Made by a program: the position numbers and the translations under genes. This document shows, in pieces, positions 5,820 through 6,639 of a stretch of 6,639 nucleotides of DNA (its first letter is position 1; each line of letters starts with the position of its first letter). The DNA comes from Gammaproteobacteria bacterium. Its GTDB lineage: Bacteria; Pseudomonadota; Gammaproteobacteria; Steroidobacterales; Steroidobacteraceae. The notes beneath the pieces were generated by a model. It was not told where the DNA came from. It was given only the letters and a program-made list of their open reading frames with translations, and searched no databases. The stretch spans positions 13,767-20,405 of the forward strand of contig PMNQ01000073.1 of NCBI GenBank assembly GCA_003162555.1. Reading direction: 5' to 3'.

Positions 5820-6639
5820 CACACGCCGCGCCGATACTGGCCGCCCACCTCGTAGAGTGCATGTGAGATCTGCCCGAGCGAACACACGCGCACGGCCTCC
5901 AGCAGCTCGGCAAACACGTTGCCCTCCGCGGCCGCGGCCTGCTGCAGTCGCGCAAGCGCCGCCGCACAGTGCTCAGCATTGCGCGCCTGGAAACCGCGCA
6001 CCGCATCGACCTGGTGCATTTTCTCGGCCTCGCTGGAACGGATCAATGCAACCGCCGCATGGCTGGCCGCGGCATCGGTCTCCGCCAGGAAAGTATTGAC
6101 GCCGATCAGCGGCAGAGTGCCGTCATGCTTGCGGGTCTCGTAATACAGGCTCTCTTCCTGGATCTTGCCGCGCTGGTACATCGTTTCCATCGCGCCCAGC
6201 ACCCCGCCGCGCTCCGAGATCGCGTCGAACTCCCGGTACACCGCCTCTTCGACCATGTCGGTCAGGTATTCCATCAGGAAGGAACCCGACCAGGGATTCT
6301 GGTTCATGTTCAATCCAAGCTCGCGGTTGATGATCAGCTGGATCGCCACCGCGCGGCGCACGCTCTCTTCGGTGGGCGTTGTCAGCGCCTCATCGTAGGC
6401 GTTTGTGTGCAGCGAGTTGCAGTTGTCGAACAGCGCGTACACGGCCTGTAGCGTGGTACGGATGTCGTTGAACTGGATTTCCTGCGCATGCAGCGAACGG
6501 CCGGAAGTCTGGATGTGATACTTGAGCATCTGGCTGCGGGCATCGCCGTGGTAGAGCTCGCGCATCGCGTGCGCCCAGATGCGCCGCGCGACGCGGCCGA
6601 TCACCGCGTATTCCGCGTCCATGCCGTTGGAGAAGAAGA
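5819..6639 (-). CDS. icmF: Fused isobutyryl-CoA mutase (IcmF), C-terminal 272 residues (runs off right edge)
   Basis: C-terminal part of an adenosylcobalamin-dependent acyl-CoA mutase, best matching IcmF. That enzyme interconverts isobutyryl-CoA and n-butyryl-CoA and fuses a B12-binding domain, a MeaI-type G-protein chaperone domain and the mutase barrel. IcmF is usually about 1,090 residues, so most of it lies beyond position 6639. Seen in the fragment, numbered from the first whole codon at 6637: [19 protein letters not shown] (1-19), [15 protein letters not shown] (39-53), [21 protein letters not shown] (75-95), [21 protein letters not shown] (142-162), IGVNTFL (178-184) and the ending [16 protein letters not shown] (255-270). 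These follow IcmF more closely than methylmalonyl-CoA mutase, where the equivalent segment reads TSGWSL. The residues that set substrate choice and the B12 and GTPase domains are outside the window, so IcmF versus another large-subunit mutase is judged on overall resemblance. It leads the block with the BtuF-like and DUF1289 genes. Confidence 0.85.
   Translation of the reverse strand, partial: FFSNGMDAEYAVIGRVARRIWAHAMRELYHGDARSQMLKYHIQTSGRSLHAQEIQFNDIRTTLQAVYALFDNCNSLHTNAYDEALTTPTEESVRRAVAIQLIINRELGLNMNQNPWSGSFLMEYLTDMVEEAVYREFDAISERGGVLGAMETMYQRGKIQEESLYYETRKHDGTLPLIGVNTFLAETDAAASHAAVALIRSSEAEKMHQVDAVRGFQARNAEHCAAALARLQQAAAAEGNVFAELLEAVRVCSLGQISHALYEVGGQYRRGV

Noticed and set aside
5010..5855. 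Open reading frame of 281 codons on the plus strand, antisense to the BtuF-like gene
   Set aside because: No recognisable motifs; the minus strand encodes a conserved protein coupled to icmF on one side and DUF1289 on the other.
5819..5885. Upstream start at 5885 for the BtuF-like protein
   Set aside because: It would overlap icmF by 67 bp and add 22 polar, Arg-containing residues that are not a signal peptide; the TGATG junction at 5819 fits the family start better.

Overview
This is a high-GC window with dense coding. The gene content suggests a Gram-negative proteobacterium, perhaps a gamma- or betaproteobacterium. The reasons are a fused IcmF-type acyl-CoA mutase, a small DUF1289 protein (a family seen mainly in Proteobacteria), an MdoB/LTA-synthase-like membrane sulfatase and a secreted cyanophycinase-like peptidase. 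This placement is an inference from gene content; there is no rRNA or other marker here. No tRNA, rRNA, CRISPR, insertion sequence, phage gene or clear repeat array was seen.

Layout from left to right: (1) the N-terminal half of formate--tetrahydrofolate ligase (fhs, minus strand, runs off the left edge, TTG start at 797). (2) A 161-bp divergent intergenic region with tentative promoters. (3) A plus-strand exported cyanophycinase-like S51 peptidase (959-2092). (4) A convergent minus-strand membrane sulfatase of the LTA-synthase/MdoB type (2123-4075). (5) An 83-bp divergent control region with a symmetric -10-like element and a 13-bp palindrome. (6) A plus-strand FMN nitroreductase (4159-4842). 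(7) A minus-strand block read from the right edge: the C-terminal part of a fused isobutyryl-CoA mutase (icmF), a BtuF-like cobalamin-binding protein with no signal peptide, and a 75-aa four-cysteine DUF1289 protein.

The minus-strand block on the right is the most interesting unit. Its three genes are joined by a TGATG overlap and an ATGA overlap, with weak ribosome binding sites at both internal starts, so translational coupling is likely. It couples a B12-dependent mutase directly to a protein with the fold of the periplasmic B12-binding protein BtuF, but one that appears to stay in the cytoplasm, and then to a small cysteine-motif protein. A role in handling or sensing cobalamin for the mutase is a reasonable hypothesis. 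The families themselves are known.

The other genes (one-carbon ligase, exported peptidase, envelope sulfatase, nitroreductase) look like independent transcription units arranged in divergent and convergent pairs. Nothing in the sequence links them functionally.
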